A stretch of 42,360 bases of DNA from Pseudomonadota bacterium (lineage in GTDB: Bacteria > Desulfobacterota > Syntrophia > Syntrophales > UBA8958), in NCBI GenBank assembly GCA_030057915.1, contig JASGUC010000045.1, positions 1 through 42,360 on the forward strand. Direction: 5' to 3'. The notes beneath the pieces are model-generated. The model saw nothing but the letters and a program-made list of their open reading frames with translations. It was not told the DNA's origin and searched no databases. Both the position numbers and the translations under genes were made by a program. Of this stretch, positions 8,418-18,957 are shown piece by piece. Every line of letters starts with the position of its first letter. The stretch's first letter is position 1.

Positions 8418-8527
8418 GTGTTTTCCCGTTGACAACCGGCGAAGGGTGGATAATTTAGAGCGGCGCGCTCCACGATCCTTGCTCTTCGATAATCCGGCCC
8501 TCCCCAGCCGACGATGCGTAAGAGGAG

Positions 8528-8602
8528 ACCTTTGAAAAACCCCGTTTCCAAAGTCCCTATCGTCATTCCAGTGGAAGCCGGAATACGGTGTTTTCAAGGT
8601 GT
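8528..8602 (-). repeat. Dispersed intergenic repeat, copy 2
   Basis: The reverse complement of this segment matches 188-275, with shared blocks TTGAAAACACC, TATTCCGGCT, CGATAGGGACTTTGGAAACGG. It lies in the 655-base non-coding region between the HIT gene and yqeY. Confidence 0.65.
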
Positions 8603-8800
8603 TCCCGATCCCGGGTTTTGCCGGGGCGAAAGGAAAACGTAGATTTTCAAAGGTCGCCGTTCGTCATGCCCGCGAAAGCGGGCGTCCTCTGCTTTCAAGC
8701 ATCCTCCGGAGGCCGGGTCAGGCCCGGCATGACAGGATAGGCCGTTTTTCAAAGGTCTCGAGACATTGTTTTCATTGCCCGCGAACGCCGGAAAGGCGAG
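8603..8800. repeat. Cluster of short repeat units
   Basis: This non-coding stretch holds several related fragments: TTTTCAAAGGTCGCCG (about 8644), TTTTTCAAAGGTCTCG (about 8745) and the hairpin-forming GCCCGCGAAAGCGGGC (about 8669-8684), followed by GGCCGGGTCAGGCCCGGC (about 8711-8728), which can also fold. They look like degraded copies of the same repeat family as 8528-8602. There is no ORF with coding character. Confidence 0.5.
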
Positions 8801-8841
8801 ATGTTCAAGGGTCACAATCCATATTTTGAGGACAAGAGGAG

Positions 8842-9288
8842 ATGGAACTGAGGAACAAACTGGAAGAGGAACTGGTCAAGGCGGCCAAGGCCAAGGAGAA
8901 GCTTCGCCTGTCGGCCCTGAGATTGATTAAAAACGCTATTCACAACAAAGAGATAGACCTCAAGCGGGAGACGACGGAGGCGGAGTTCCTCCAGACCCTC
9001 GCCTCCATGGTGAAGCAGCGCAAGGATTCCATCGAGCAGTTCGAAAAGGGAGGAAGGGCCGACTTGGTCGAAAAGGAGACCGCCGAACTCAAGATAATCC
9101 AGGAGTTCATGCCCCGGCAGTTATCCGAGGAAGATCTCGACGCGGCCATCGAAAAGGCCATCCGGGAAACCGGAGCGGCGGGACCGAAGGACATGGGCAA
9201 GGTCATGAAGGCCCTGATGCCCGTGATCAGCGGTCGCGCCGACGGCAAGGCGGTGAGCGAGAAGGTCAAGGGACGCTTGACGGGTTGA
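8842..9288 (+). CDS. yqeY: GatB/YqeY domain protein
   Basis: Stand-alone GatB/YqeY domain protein of 148 residues. The domain occurs as the tRNA-binding tail of the amidotransferase GatB; the role of free-standing YqeY proteins is not settled. Typical parts are LRLSALRLIKNAIHNKEID (about 22-40), QRKDSIEQFEKGGR (about 59-72), ELKIIQEFMPRQLSEEDL (about 81-98) and DMGKVMKALMP near the C-terminus. The ATG at 8842 has AAGAGGAG immediately upstream. It lies 12 bases before dnaG, a gene order (yqeY-dnaG-rpoD) common in many bacteria, and these three are probably co-transcribed. Confidence 0.93.
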   Translation: MELRNKLEEELVKAAKAKEKLRLSALRLIKNAIHNKEIDLKRETTEAEFLQTLASMVKQRKDSIEQFEKGGRADLVEKETAELKIIQEFMPRQLSEEDLDAAIEKAIRETGAAGPKDMGKVMKALMPVISGRADGKAVSEKVKGRLTG

Positions 9289-9300
9289 TGCCGTCTCAAG

Positions 9301-11091
9301 ATGCAAGGTTCGATTCCTGAAGACAAGATCGACGAAATCAAAAGACGGATCGACATCGTGGATCTGGTGGCAGGGTACGTCAATCTGAAGCAGGCGGGGC
9401 GGAATTTCATCGGCCTATGCCCGTTTCATCAGGAAAAGACGCCTTCTTTCACGGTCAATCGGGAAAAGCAGATCTTCTATTGCTTCGGCTGTGGGGAGGG
9501 AGGAAACGCGGTCACCTTCGTCATGAAGCAAAACGGCCTCTCCTTTCCCGAGGCCATCAGGCATCTTGCGCGGAAAACGGGCGTCGTCCTTCCCACCCGT
9601 TCGTTGAGCGATAAGGAAAAGGGGGAGCTGTCCCGACGGGAAAGGATGCTCCGGCTGCACCGCACGGCGGCGGCGTTCTTTTCCGAACGTCTGGAGGGGA
9701 GGGAAGGCGCCGCGGCCCGACAATACCTGCGGGAGCGCGGTATTAGCGAGACGACGGCGAAGGAATTCCGCCTGGGCTATTCCCCTCCGGGCTGGCGTCA
9801 ACTACGGGATTATCTGGACCGGAAGCGGATGTCCCTGGACCTTGCGGAGCGGGCGGGCCTCCTCGTGAAGAACGAGCGGGGGGATTTCCATGACCGTTTC
9901 CGCGGCCGTCTTGTCTTTCCCATCGAGGATCCATACGGTCAGATCGTCGCCTTTGGCGGCCGCATCATGGGGGAGGGCATGCCCAAATATCTCAACTCCC
10001 CCGAATCGGCCCTCTTCAGCAAGGGCAGGAACCTTTACGGACTCGCCAAGGCCCGGGAGGCTATCCGAAAAAGTGGTTCCGTGATCCTGGTGGAGGGCTA
10101 TTTCGATCTGCTCGCCCTGTGGAACGCCGACATCAGGAATGTGGCGGCCACGCTGGGCACCGCCCTTACCCGGGATCATGTGGAACTCCTGCGCCGGTCC
10201 GCCCCGAAGGCGGCCGTCGTCTTCGACGGCGACGAGGCGGGGAAAAAGGCCCTGGCCCGGAGCCTGGCGCTGTTTGTCGAGGTCAACCTCCCCATGCGGG
10301 CGGTGGTGCTCCCCCAGGATGCCGATCCCGATGACTGCGTCCGCGGCCTAGGGAGGGAGGCCTTCCTGGACCTGGTGGCCGCGGCGCCCCCGGCGGTGGA
10401 GTATTACGTGGACAACTTCATCGGCAATCCCGCGTCCATGGAGGACGGCCGGGAAGCCCTCCGCGCCGCCATGGCCTTTATCGGGAAGATGGAAGGCGAT
10501 GCGGAGAGAAATCTCTTCGTCAGACGGGTGGCTCAGCGCCTCGGAGTCGATGAGGCCGTCCTCCAGAAGGAAGTGAACCGGGGACGGGGAAGGAAAACGA
10601 CGGCTCCGGAAAGAGAGGCCAGGACCCCGCCGTCCGCCGCCTCCGCCGCCGTGGATGGCCTGGAAGCGAGCCTCATCGCCCTGCTTCTCGACCATCCCCG
10701 CATGATCCCCGCCGTTGTCGCCGGCGATGCCCTGACCTACCTTCAAAACGAGGAGTTGAGAGGACTGGGGGCGGCGGCGGCGGCGCAATACGAACGACGG
10801 GGAGGGATCGATCTGGAGGATTTCGTCGCCCGTCTCGGTCCCGGAGCGCTGCGAGAGGCGATCCTGAGCCGACTGGTCGATTCCGCCTCCTGGGAGGGGG
10901 AAACGGCGGACCGGATATGCCGCGACATGATCCGGCAGATCAAGCGTAGGTGGTTCAAGGAGAGGCGCCGGTCCTTGAACGCGTCCCTGGTCCGGGCCCA
11001 ACAGGCCATGGACGCGGAATCCTGTCGGCGGCTGCTTGCCGAAAAGACGGAGCTTATCGAAAAAGAGAAATCCATGCTGTCGAATGGATAA
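9301..11091 (+). CDS. dnaG: DNA primase DnaG
   Basis: Synthesises RNA primers for DNA replication and works with the DnaB helicase at the fork. Domains in order: CHC2 zinc-binding domain with Cys40, His43, Cys61 and Cys64 ([12 protein letters not shown] and [11 protein letters not shown]); the primase core with [11 protein letters not shown] (about 199-209) and [16 protein letters not shown]; the Toprim metal site with VEGYFD (about 263-268) and [11 protein letters not shown] (about 304-314); and a C-terminal helicase-binding region. At 596 residues it is of normal length. The start at 9301 gives the expected N-terminus [17 protein letters not shown], although no clear ribosome site precedes it, suggesting coupling to yqeY. 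Confidence 0.97.
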   Translation: MQGSIPEDKIDEIKRRIDIVDLVAGYVNLKQAGRNFIGLCPFHQEKTPSFTVNREKQIFYCFGCGEGGNAVTFVMKQNGLSFPEAIRHLARKTGVVLPTRSLSDKEKGELSRRERMLRLHRTAAAFFSERLEGREGAAARQYLRERGISETTAKEFRLGYSPPGWRQLRDYLDRKRMSLDLAERAGLLVKNERGDFHDRFRGRLVFPIEDPYGQIVAFGGRIMGEGMPKYLNSPESALFSKGRNLYGLAKAREAIRKSGSVILVEGYFDLLALWNADIRNVAATLGTALTRDHVELLRRSAPKAAVVFDGDEAGKKALARSLALFVEVNLPMRAVVLPQDADPDDCVRGLGREAFLDLVAAAPPAVEYYVDNFIGNPASMEDGREALRAAMAFIGKMEGDAERNLFVRRVAQRLGVDEAVLQKEVNRGRGRKTTAPEREARTPPSAASAAVDGLEASLIALLLDHPRMIPAVVAGDALTYLQNEELRGLGAAAAAQYERRGGIDLEDFVARLGPGALREAILSRLVDSASWEGETADRICRDMIRQIKRRWFKERRRSLNASLVRAQQAMDAESCRRLLAEKTELIEKEKSMLSNG

Positions 11092-11104
11092 GGGGAGGAT
11101 TTTT

Positions 11105-12856
<1,752 letters not shown>

Positions 12857-12891
12857 AAGCGGCGGGCGGGAGCGTGGCGACAAATAAGCTA

Positions 12892-12920
12892 TTGACATCC
12901 CATCGGCTTGGGTATATCTA
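12892..12920 (+). promoter_or_regulatory. Promoter of the CAU tRNA gene
   Basis: A perfect -35 box TTGACA is at 12892-12897 and a -10 region TATATCTA at 12913-12920 (15 to 17 bases of spacing depending on the hexamer chosen), about 30 bases before the tRNA. It shows that a standard -35 box is in use next to the unusual rpoD. Confidence 0.65.
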
Positions 12921-12950
12921 AACAGGTCATTCCGAAAGGGGGACCGTTGC

Positions 12951-13026
12951 GGGCCCATAGCTCAATTGGTAGAGCCACCGGCTCATAACCGGTAGGTCCC
13001 TGGTTCGAACCCAGGTGGGCCCACCA
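12951..13026 (+). tRNA. tRNA with CAU anticodon (elongator Met or Ile2)
   Basis: The 76-base gene folds as a complete cloverleaf: acceptor GGGCCCA with TGGGCCC, D arm with AGCTCAATTGGTAGAGC, anticodon stem ACCGG/CCGGT with loop CTCATAA (anticodon CAT at 12984-12986), and T arm with CCTGGTTCGAACCCAGG. CCA is encoded at 13024-13026. The acceptor pairs normally from its first base, so it is not an initiator. Whether the C34 is modified to lysidine, making it an isoleucine tRNA, cannot be decided by eye. Confidence 0.95.
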
Positions 13027-13108
13027 TAACAAATGTATAACGAGCACAGGGGATTGGGGATACAAACTTATAAGGGGACGACAGGAATCGGCGTCTTCCC
13101 GGAAAGAA

Positions 13109-13141
13109 AAGTGCGCCTTGCAAGAGGCGCGCTTTTTTTTT
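13109..13141 (+). terminator. Rho-independent terminator after tRNA
   Basis: Ten-pair stem AAGTGCGCCT/AGGCGCGCTT (one G-U pair) with a six-base loop, followed by a run of T to 13141. It ends the tRNA transcript just before the zinc-ribbon gene. Confidence 0.85.
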
Positions 13142-13173
13142 GTCTTGTTTTCTCTTGAGAAAGGGGTAAATAA

Positions 13174-13899
13174 TTGAACCAAAATTTGTTGCAGCTCATT
13201 GAGCTGCAGAAGATCGACACGGAAATGCAAAAGGCGCTCCAGAGCAGGAAGGAACTCCCCCTGCGTTTGGTCAGGCTCGACGCGGACTTCGCCGCCGTCC
13301 GGAAGGCGCTGGAGGAGGAGAGAGGTCTGCTGGAGGCGAAGAACCAGGCCCATCGGGAACTGGAGGAGGCCCTCCGGAGAGGCGTGGAGCAGTTGCGGAA
13401 AAGCCGGGACCGCATCCACGAGGTGAAATCCAACAAGGAATACCAGGCGATGCTCAAGGAGATAGAGACCCTGGAGCAGAAACGCGGCGCGGTGGAAGAC
13501 AAAATCATCGCCATTCTGGAAGAGCTTGACGCCATGAAGGCCTCCCTGGCGATCCGGGAAGGCGAATTCCAGGCGGTCGGGCGGCGATACGAGGAGGAAA
13601 GGGAAGAGCTGGAAAAGCGGATCGGTTCCATCGAGTCGCAGCTCCAGGAACGACAGCGTGCGGGGGAGTCCCTGCGGGAGAGAATCCCGAAGAATATCTT
13701 GAAAAGATATGATATGACCAAAAACGTCAATCATGGACTGGCGGTGGTTTCCGCCTGGAAGGAAACCTGCGACGGGTGTCACATGAGCATTCCCCCCCAG
13801 CTCTACAACGAACTGCTCGAGGAAACGGAGGAACTCATGGTGTGTCCCAATTGCCGCCGGATTATCTACTGGTATGACCAGAACAAGGAACATGTTTGA
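13174..13899 (+). CDS. Coiled-coil zinc-ribbon protein (C4-type, zf-RING_7 family)
   Basis: Protein of 241 residues with a long, highly charged coiled-coil body (about residues 1-175, dense in E, R, K, L) and a C-terminal zinc ribbon with two CxxC pairs, TCDGCHMS (about 199-206) and VCPNCRR (about 223-229). This matches the widespread C4-type zinc-ribbon domain family that often neighbours nif3, dnaG and rpoD; characterised chlamydial members bind nucleic acid, but its role here is unknown. The start is a TTG at 13174 preceded by AAAGGGG. The last codons form one strand of the RNase P RNA P1 helix, so the gene and rnpB overlap structurally. Confidence 0.88.
   Translation: MNQNLLQLIELQKIDTEMQKALQSRKELPLRLVRLDADFAAVRKALEEERGLLEAKNQAHRELEEALRRGVEQLRKSRDRIHEVKSNKEYQAMLKEIETLEQKRGAVEDKIIAILEELDAMKASLAIREGEFQAVGRRYEEEREELEKRIGSIESQLQERQRAGESLRERIPKNILKRYDMTKNVNHGLAVVSAWKETCDGCHMSIPPQLYNELLEETEELMVCPNCRRIIYWYDQNKEHV
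13851..13878 (+). promoter_or_regulatory. rnpB: Possible rnpB promoter inside the zinc-ribbon gene
   Basis: TTGCCG at 13851-13856 and TATGAC at 13873-13878 are separated by 16 bases, each with four of six consensus matches. The predicted start, near 13885, would lie just before the first base of the P1 helix. There is no non-coding room for a promoter elsewhere, so rnpB either uses this or is processed from a read-through transcript. Confidence 0.4.
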
Positions 13900-14287
13900 G
13901 GAGGACAGATGATCGCTGGTCCGGCAAGTCCGGGCGGGAGGAAAGTCCGAGCTCCACAGGGCGGGATGGTCGCTAACGGCGACTGGGGGCGACCCTAAGG
14001 ACAGTGCCACAGAAAATATACCGCCCGCGTTCCGGAGCGTTGCTCCGTGGCGGGTAAGGGTGAAAAGGCGAGGTAAGAGCTCACCGCTCCGCTGGTGACA
14101 GGGGAGGCATGGTAAACCCCATCCGGAGCAAGACCGAATAGGAGAACGATCGAGGGCGGCCCGCCCGAGGTTCTCGGGTAGGTCGCTTGAGACGGCAGGC
14201 AACTGCCGTCCTAGAGGAATGATCATCGCCGGCGGCCGGGGTTGACCCGGCGCCGGAACAGAACTCGGCTTACGGCCTCCTCAAACA
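13893..14287 (+). ncRNA. rnpB: RNase P RNA, bacterial type A
   Basis: Catalytic RNA of ribonuclease P, which trims the 5' leader of tRNA precursors. The conserved 5' core GAGGAAAGTCCGAGCTCC and the 3' P4 strand ACAGAACTCGGCTTAC are present, with AGAGGAATGATC between them. Helix P2 pairs GATGATC (13908-13914) with GATCATC (near 14219-14227). P1 is formed by TGTTTGAGGAGG (13893-13904) and CCTCCTCAAACA (14276-14287), a perfect 12-pair helix that includes the stop codon of the preceding gene. The size and core are ordinary; exact mature ends are estimated from P1. Confidence 0.95.
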
Positions 14288-14290
14288 TCC

Positions 14291-14341
14291 TAAAAAAAGG
14301 GGGCGGTCGCCTTCCCGCGGCAACCGCCCCCTTCCGTTTTT
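14291..14341. terminator. Bidirectional terminator between rnpB and ppsA
   Basis: Nine-pair stem GGGGGCGGT (14299-14307) with ACCGCCCCC (14323-14331), preceded by seven A and followed by a T-rich stretch, so it can end both rnpB on the plus strand and ppsA on the minus strand. Confidence 0.85.
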
Positions 14342-14423
14342 ATCTTCCCTTTCCAGCCCAGCCGCGCCGGCGGATTTCCCCTGGGTCTGAAACCCCCTTG
14401 CCGGGGGATGGGGCCATTCTTTC

Positions 14424-16832
14424 CTATTTTCCCAGCGTCTTTTCCGTCTCCTTGATGTCGATGGTGGTCTTGATGACCGTATCGGAGTTCAGGGAGATGC
14501 TGCTGATCCCGCATTCCACGAGGAACCGGGCGAACTCGGGATAATCGCTGGGGGCCTGACCGCAGATGCCGATCTTTTTGCCCATCTTGTTGGCCTTGGT
14601 GATGGCGATCCGGATCAGATCCATGACGGCCTGGTTGCGCTCGTCGAAGATATGGGAAATGAGGAAGGAGTCGCGGTCGAGGCCCAGGGTGAGTTGGGTA
14701 AGGTCATTGGAGCCGATGGAGAAGCCGTCGAATATCTTGCCGAATTCCTCGATGAGGATGACGTTGCTGGGGATTTCCACCATCATGTAGATCTCCAGAT
14801 TGTTCTCGCCCCGGACCAGCCCCTTTTCCGCCATGAGGGCGACGACCTTTTTCCCCTCTTCCACGGTGCGGCAGAAAGGGATCATCAGCTTGGCGTTGAC
14901 GAGGCCCATTTCGTTGCGTACCTTCTTCATCGCCTCGCATTCCAGCGCGAAGGCGTCGCGGTAACGCTCGTCGTAGTATCGGGAGGCGCCCCGGAAGCCG
15001 ATCATGGGGTTTTCCTCATCCATCTCGAAATACTGACCGCCGATGAGGTTCTTGTACTCGTTGCTCTTGAAATCGCTCATCCGGACGATGACATCGCGGG
15101 GATAAAAGGCGGCGGCGATCTTGCCCACCCCCTGGGCCAGCTTGTCCACGAAGAAATCGGCCCGGTTGTCGTAGCCCTGGGTGAGGGCGGCGATCTTTTC
15201 CCGGATGGCCGGGTCGGCGACCCTGTCGAACTGGATCAGCGCCATGGGGTGGATGCTGATGAACTGGTTGATGATGAACTCCAGTCTGGCCAGCCCGACT
15301 CCGTCGTTGGGGATGGCGGCGAGGTTGAAGGCGTTTTCCGGATTGCCCACGTTCATCATGATCATCGTCCTCGGGCGATCGAGATTCTTGGCGTCCACCC
15401 GCTGGACGTCGAATTTCAGGAGACCTTCATAGACATTGCCGATCTCGCCTTCCGCGCAGGACACGGTGGCCTCCTTGACCCCCCTGAGGGCCGTGGTCCC
15501 GTTTTCCGTGCCCACGATGCAGGGGACGCCAAGTTCGCGGCTGACGATGGCGGCGTGGCAGGTCCGGCCGCCCTTGTTGGTGACGATCGCCGCGGCGATC
15601 TTCATGACCGGTTCCCAGTCCGGGTCCGTCATGTCCGTCACCAGCACCTCGCCTTTCTTGAAGTTCATGATCTGATTCACCGACTCGATGATGTTCGCCG
15701 GGCCGGCGCCGATCTTGGAACCTACCGCGGTTCCCGTGACCAGGGGGTCCTTGCGCTCCAGGAGGACGTAGCTCTCCAGGACGCTGGCATCCTTCTGGGA
15801 CTGGACCGTTTCCGGTCGGGCCTGAAGGATGAAAAGCTCTCCCGTCCGGCCGTCCTTGCCCCATTCGATGTCCATGGGCTTGAAATAGCCGGCCTGCTGG
15901 GAATAGTGATCCTCGATGATGACGGTCCACCGGGCCAGTTGCAGGATCTCGTCATCCTCGAGACAGAACCGGCGCCGCTGCTCCACGGGAACCGAAACGG
16001 TCTCGGTGGCCTCTCCGCCCTGACGTTCCGCGTAGATCATCTTGATCTCCTTGGCGCCAAGCTTCTTCTGGACAATGGGCCGGTATCCCTGTTTCAGCGT
16101 GGGTTTGAAGACATAGAATTCATCGGGGTTGACCGTGCCCTGAACCACCGTCTCGCCCAGTCCGTAGGCCCCGGTGATCAGGACCGCCTCCTTGAATCCC
16201 GATTCCGTATCGATGGAGAAGATCACGCCGGAGGCGGCGAGATCGGAACGGACCATCTTCTGGACGCCGATGGAGAGGGCGATGGAAAGGTGGTCGAATC
16301 CTTTGTCCACGCGGTAGGAAATCGCCCGGTCCGTGAAAAGGGAGGCGAAGCAGCGTTTGCAGGCCTCGATCAGGGCTTCTTCCCCGGTGATGTTCAGATA
16401 GGTTTCCTGCTGGCCGGCGAAGCTGGCATCGGGGAGATCCTCCGCCGTTGCGGAACTACGGACGGCCACATCGGTGTTTTCGCCGTATTCTTCGCAGAGC
16501 TTCCCGTAGGCGGCGACGATGGCGGCGGTCAGGTCATCGGGGAAAGGGGCGTTGTATATGAGTTCCCGCACCTTTTGGCCTCTCGTTTTGAGATTTTCGA
16601 TGTCGTGGGTGTCCAGATCCGAGAGAACCGTCTTGATCCGATCGACGATTCCCGCCGATTCCAGCAGATAGCGGTAGGCGTGGGCGGTTACCGCATATCC
16701 GTCGGGGATGTTCACCCCTTTGGGGATCAGTTCCCGGCGCATTTCCCCCAGGGAGGCATTTTTCCCTCCTACCTGAGGGATATCGGAAAGCTGCAACTCA
16801 TCGAACCAGATTACCAATCTGTTGTCAGTCAT
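14424..16832 (-). CDS. ppsA: Phosphoenolpyruvate synthase PpsA
   Basis: Converts pyruvate and ATP to phosphoenolpyruvate, AMP and phosphate, the entry to gluconeogenesis from pyruvate. The 802-residue product has the usual three parts: N-terminal ATP-grasp domain (QVGGKNASLGEM about 18-29, AVRSSATAEDLPDASFAGQQET about 121-142), the swivelling phosphohistidine domain (GGRTCHAAIVSRELG around 416-430, with the catalytic His), and the C-terminal PEP/pyruvate barrel (FRGASRYY, GSNDLTQLTLGLDRD, ICGQAPSDYPEFA). The start at 16832 has GGAGGAATTCC just upstream. In a fermentative or syntrophic anaerobe growing on acids, PEP synthase would be needed to build sugars. It stands alone between two terminators. 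Confidence 0.95.
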   Translation of the reverse strand: MTDNRLVIWFDELQLSDIPQVGGKNASLGEMRRELIPKGVNIPDGYAVTAHAYRYLLESAGIVDRIKTVLSDLDTHDIENLKTRGQKVRELIYNAPFPDDLTAAIVAAYGKLCEEYGENTDVAVRSSATAEDLPDASFAGQQETYLNITGEEALIEACKRCFASLFTDRAISYRVDKGFDHLSIALSIGVQKMVRSDLAASGVIFSIDTESGFKEAVLITGAYGLGETVVQGTVNPDEFYVFKPTLKQGYRPIVQKKLGAKEIKMIYAERQGGEATETVSVPVEQRRRFCLEDDEILQLARWTVIIEDHYSQQAGYFKPMDIEWGKDGRTGELFILQARPETVQSQKDASVLESYVLLERKDPLVTGTAVGSKIGAGPANIIESVNQIMNFKKGEVLVTDMTDPDWEPVMKIAAAIVTNKGGRTCHAAIVSRELGVPCIVGTENGTTALRGVKEATVSCAEGEIGNVYEGLLKFDVQRVDAKNLDRPRTMIMMNVGNPENAFNLAAIPNDGVGLARLEFIINQFISIHPMALIQFDRVADPAIREKIAALTQGYDNRADFFVDKLAQGVGKIAAAFYPRDVIVRMSDFKSNEYKNLIGGQYFEMDEENPMIGFRGASRYYDERYRDAFALECEAMKKVRNEMGLVNAKLMIPFCRTVEEGKKVVALMAEKGLVRGENNLEIYMMVEIPSNVILIEEFGKIFDGFSIGSNDLTQLTLGLDRDSFLISHIFDERNQAVMDLIRIAITKANKMGKKIGICGQAPSDYPEFARFLVECGISSISLNSDTVIKTTIDIKETEKTLGK

Positions 16833-16952
16833 GGAATTCCTCCTGTGTGAAGATGTTTGTCGAGGCATTGAGAAAGACTCGGGGACATTTATCAACAATG
16901 AATAATGAAGTCAAACGGAAAGATGTCCGGTCCCGTCGTCGGGGGGAAAAAA

Positions 16953-16977
16953 AAAGGCCGGATCAAATCCGGCCTTT
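16953..16977 (-). terminator. Terminator of the dCache protein gene
   Basis: Eleven-pair perfect stem AAAGGCCGGAT/ATCCGGCCTTT with a three-base loop, and a run of nine A (T on the minus strand) immediately to the left. It lies just past the minus-strand stop codon at 16991. Confidence 0.88.
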
Positions 16978-16990
16978 CCGTTAACAGGGA

Positions 16991-18304
16991 TTATTTATCT
17001 TCTTCCTCATCATCGTAGAATGGTCCCTCCCCCTGGGAGTCCGCCGGCACTTCCGCCGCTATGGAGCGGGAGATGCCTCGGGAGAGCAATCCGGCGATGG
17101 CGAACAGGAGGACGATGGAGATCACCAGGATCAGGATGATCGTGGTGGACCAGGCCTTTGCCTCCTTCTGGATGTTCTTGGTTGCCTGGGTGGCAGCCTC
17201 GTTGAATTTTTCCACATCCACCCCCATGGCTATCCAGCCGAAACCTCCCGGCGCCGGATAATCGGGGGCGAAGAATTTGATCGGCGCATACGCGACGAAC
17301 TTGGTATGGCCGGCAAACTTATAGGTCTTGATCCCCGCCTTCCCCGAGGCGGCATCCTTGGCGATCAAGGGCAGAGTGGGATCCACAAATTCCATGAGGT
17401 TGAGATTCAGCACCTCTTCGCCCTTTTTCGTAAGTTCCGCCGAGTTCTGCCCCGTCAGGGCCGGCACCGGCCTTCCGTCCGGATAGAGCCCTTCGATGTG
17501 ATAATCGTTGGGGTGAGAAATCATCATCCCTCGATTGTCCACCATATAGGCGTAATTCCCCGTGGAGGCGTCCGCTTCGAATACTGGCGTGGCCTGGGTG
17601 GGGACCACGTGATCCGTGTAGGAGGCAAGGTGACGATAGTCGAGGGCGAGCTGAACGACGCCCTGCAGACCTTCACGGCCGTACAGCGGCGTGGCGAAAC
17701 GAACGACTCCCGAAAATCTCTTGCCTTTCTCGAAATCGGTCCGGTTCACGTACCAACCCGTCACCGGGGAGACAAATACGTCGCCCTTGTTCAAGGCCTT
17801 GGCCGAGGCGAAATAGGTTTCCGATTTGTAGGTGGTGTTGGCCGGAATGCCCACATTGGTGAGCCGGGATTTGGGGGCGATTTCTCCGTTGACGATCTTG
17901 ATGGCCTCGTTGCCGCTTTTGTCAATGAGGGTCATCTCCGTGTAAACGGGGACGGAAATCTGTTTCAGCTTGTCGCCATCCTTGATCCAGACGTTCCGGC
18001 GGTTCTCGTTGACAAACTGCTTATACGCAGCTTCCGTGGCCGGGATTATCGTGGCGATGAGGACGTCTTTCTTACGTTCCGTGAGGAAGCTCGCCACCTC
18101 GTCCGCGATGTTCATGGCCCGTATCTTGATTTCTTCCTGAGACTTCTGGTCCAGAACGGTCACCGCCCGTTCTTTTACTGTAACCCCTAATTTGAAAATC
18201 CCATTGGCGATAAGGATCGCCATCAGTGATAAGGGGATTACGATAAGCAGGAAGAATACCCTCGCGACAGTGAAAAACTGCTTATCTTGTTTCTTCTCTG
18301 ACAT
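16991..18304 (-). CDS. Membrane dCache sensory protein without output domain
   Basis: Sensor-like protein of 437 residues: one N-terminal transmembrane helix (about 14-35), a large extracytoplasmic region (about 40-375) with two PAS-like lobes of the double-Cache type (VYTEMTLIDKSGNEAIKI, GVVRFATPLYGREGLQGVVQLALD, YMVDNRGMMISHPN), then a second helix (about 387-410) and a short acidic tail ending DDEEEDK. Such domains bind small ligands for chemoreceptors, kinases or cyclases, but no methyl-accepting, kinase or GGDEF domain follows here. It must act through another protein or is a degraded receptor. It is 51 bases downstream of atpE on the same strand; a perfect terminator follows. The ligand is unknown. 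Confidence 0.88.
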   Translation of the reverse strand: MSEKKQDKQFFTVARVFFLLIVIPLSLMAILIANGIFKLGVTVKERAVTVLDQKSQEEIKIRAMNIADEVASFLTERKKDVLIATIIPATEAAYKQFVNENRRNVWIKDGDKLKQISVPVYTEMTLIDKSGNEAIKIVNGEIAPKSRLTNVGIPANTTYKSETYFASAKALNKGDVFVSPVTGWYVNRTDFEKGKRFSGVVRFATPLYGREGLQGVVQLALDYRHLASYTDHVVPTQATPVFEADASTGNYAYMVDNRGMMISHPNDYHIEGLYPDGRPVPALTGQNSAELTKKGEEVLNLNLMEFVDPTLPLIAKDAASGKAGIKTYKFAGHTKFVAYAPIKFFAPDYPAPGGFGWIAMGVDVEKFNEAATQATKNIQKEAKAWSTTIILILVISIVLLFAIAGLLSRGISRSIAAEVPADSQGEGPFYDDEEEDK

Positions 18305-18355
18305 TCTTTTTCCCCCTAACTGTAGTTCATTTTGAAGTTAATTGCATCGGTCGGA

Positions 18356-18736
18356 TTAACCCAAAAAGTACTTTACGTAGGGGTTGGCATAGAGGAGAAC
18401 CAGCGCCACAACCAGGGCATAAATACAAACGGATTCCGCCATGGCCATGCCGACGAGCATCACGGTCATGATCTTTCCCTGAACCCCGGGGTTTCTTCCG
18501 ACGGCCTGGCAGGCCCCATTGGCGGCATTGCCGATGCCGGCGCCGGCGCCGATCGCGCCCAGCCCGATGGCGAACCCGGCGGCCACCATGGCGCCGACCG
18601 CATAAATGACCTTCACGTAGGACTCACCCGCGCCCGGCAGGGCCTCTCCCGCCGCGAATACAACCGGTGAGGACAAAAGCACCGCTGCCATCGTGGTCAT
18701 GAGCGTTAACAACTTCTTTCCGAATTTCCCTAACAT
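18356..18736 (-). CDS. atpE: ATP synthase F0 subunit c AtpE, with signal-peptide-like N-terminus
   Basis: Forms the membrane rotor ring of F-type ATP synthase. The 126-residue product is longer than the usual 75-90 because the two c-subunit helices (about 46-70 and 88-118) are preceded by a typical signal peptide (MLGKFGKK, hydrophobic core, SSPVVFAAGE). The polar loop has GRNPGVQ and helix 2 carries the ion-binding glutamate in MAMAESVCIYALV. The helix 1 glutamine used by sodium-type rings is replaced by isoleucine when aligned to the Ilyobacter protein, so a proton is the likelier ion; this is an inference. The start at 18736 has AAAGGAG upstream. No atpB or other ATP synthase gene is adjacent. 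Confidence 0.93.
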   Translation of the reverse strand: MLGKFGKKLLTLMTTMAAVLLSSPVVFAAGEALPGAGESYVKVIYAVGAMVAAGFAIGLGAIGAGAGIGNAANGACQAVGRNPGVQGKIMTVMLVGMAMAESVCIYALVVALVLLYANPYVKYFLG

Positions 18737-18957
18737 CTCTTCTTCTCCTTTCATGTGTTGACTTGTAATTTTTTTCCCCCCTTAACACAGTTCTTGTGCC
18801 CGGGGAAGGGAAATCTTTCAGACTGCGCCGGGAAACTGCAACTACCATGCCATGGTGGCCGGCCCCGCCGACAACGCCTCTTAAGAAGCGACAAACATTT
18901 GGCAAATCCGTCCCGACCCCCGCCGGCCCGTTCCGGGCGCGGGGCTGGGGTCGTTGA

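Noticed and set aside
5993..9302. Identical 14-mer GATGCCGTCTCAAG at 5993 and 9289
   Set aside because: A shared 14-mer is expected by chance in about 42 kb when both strands are compared, and the flanks do not match.
14652..16850. A 732-codon open frame antisense to ppsA
   Set aside because: It lies wholly opposite a well-supported PEP synthase gene and has no family features.
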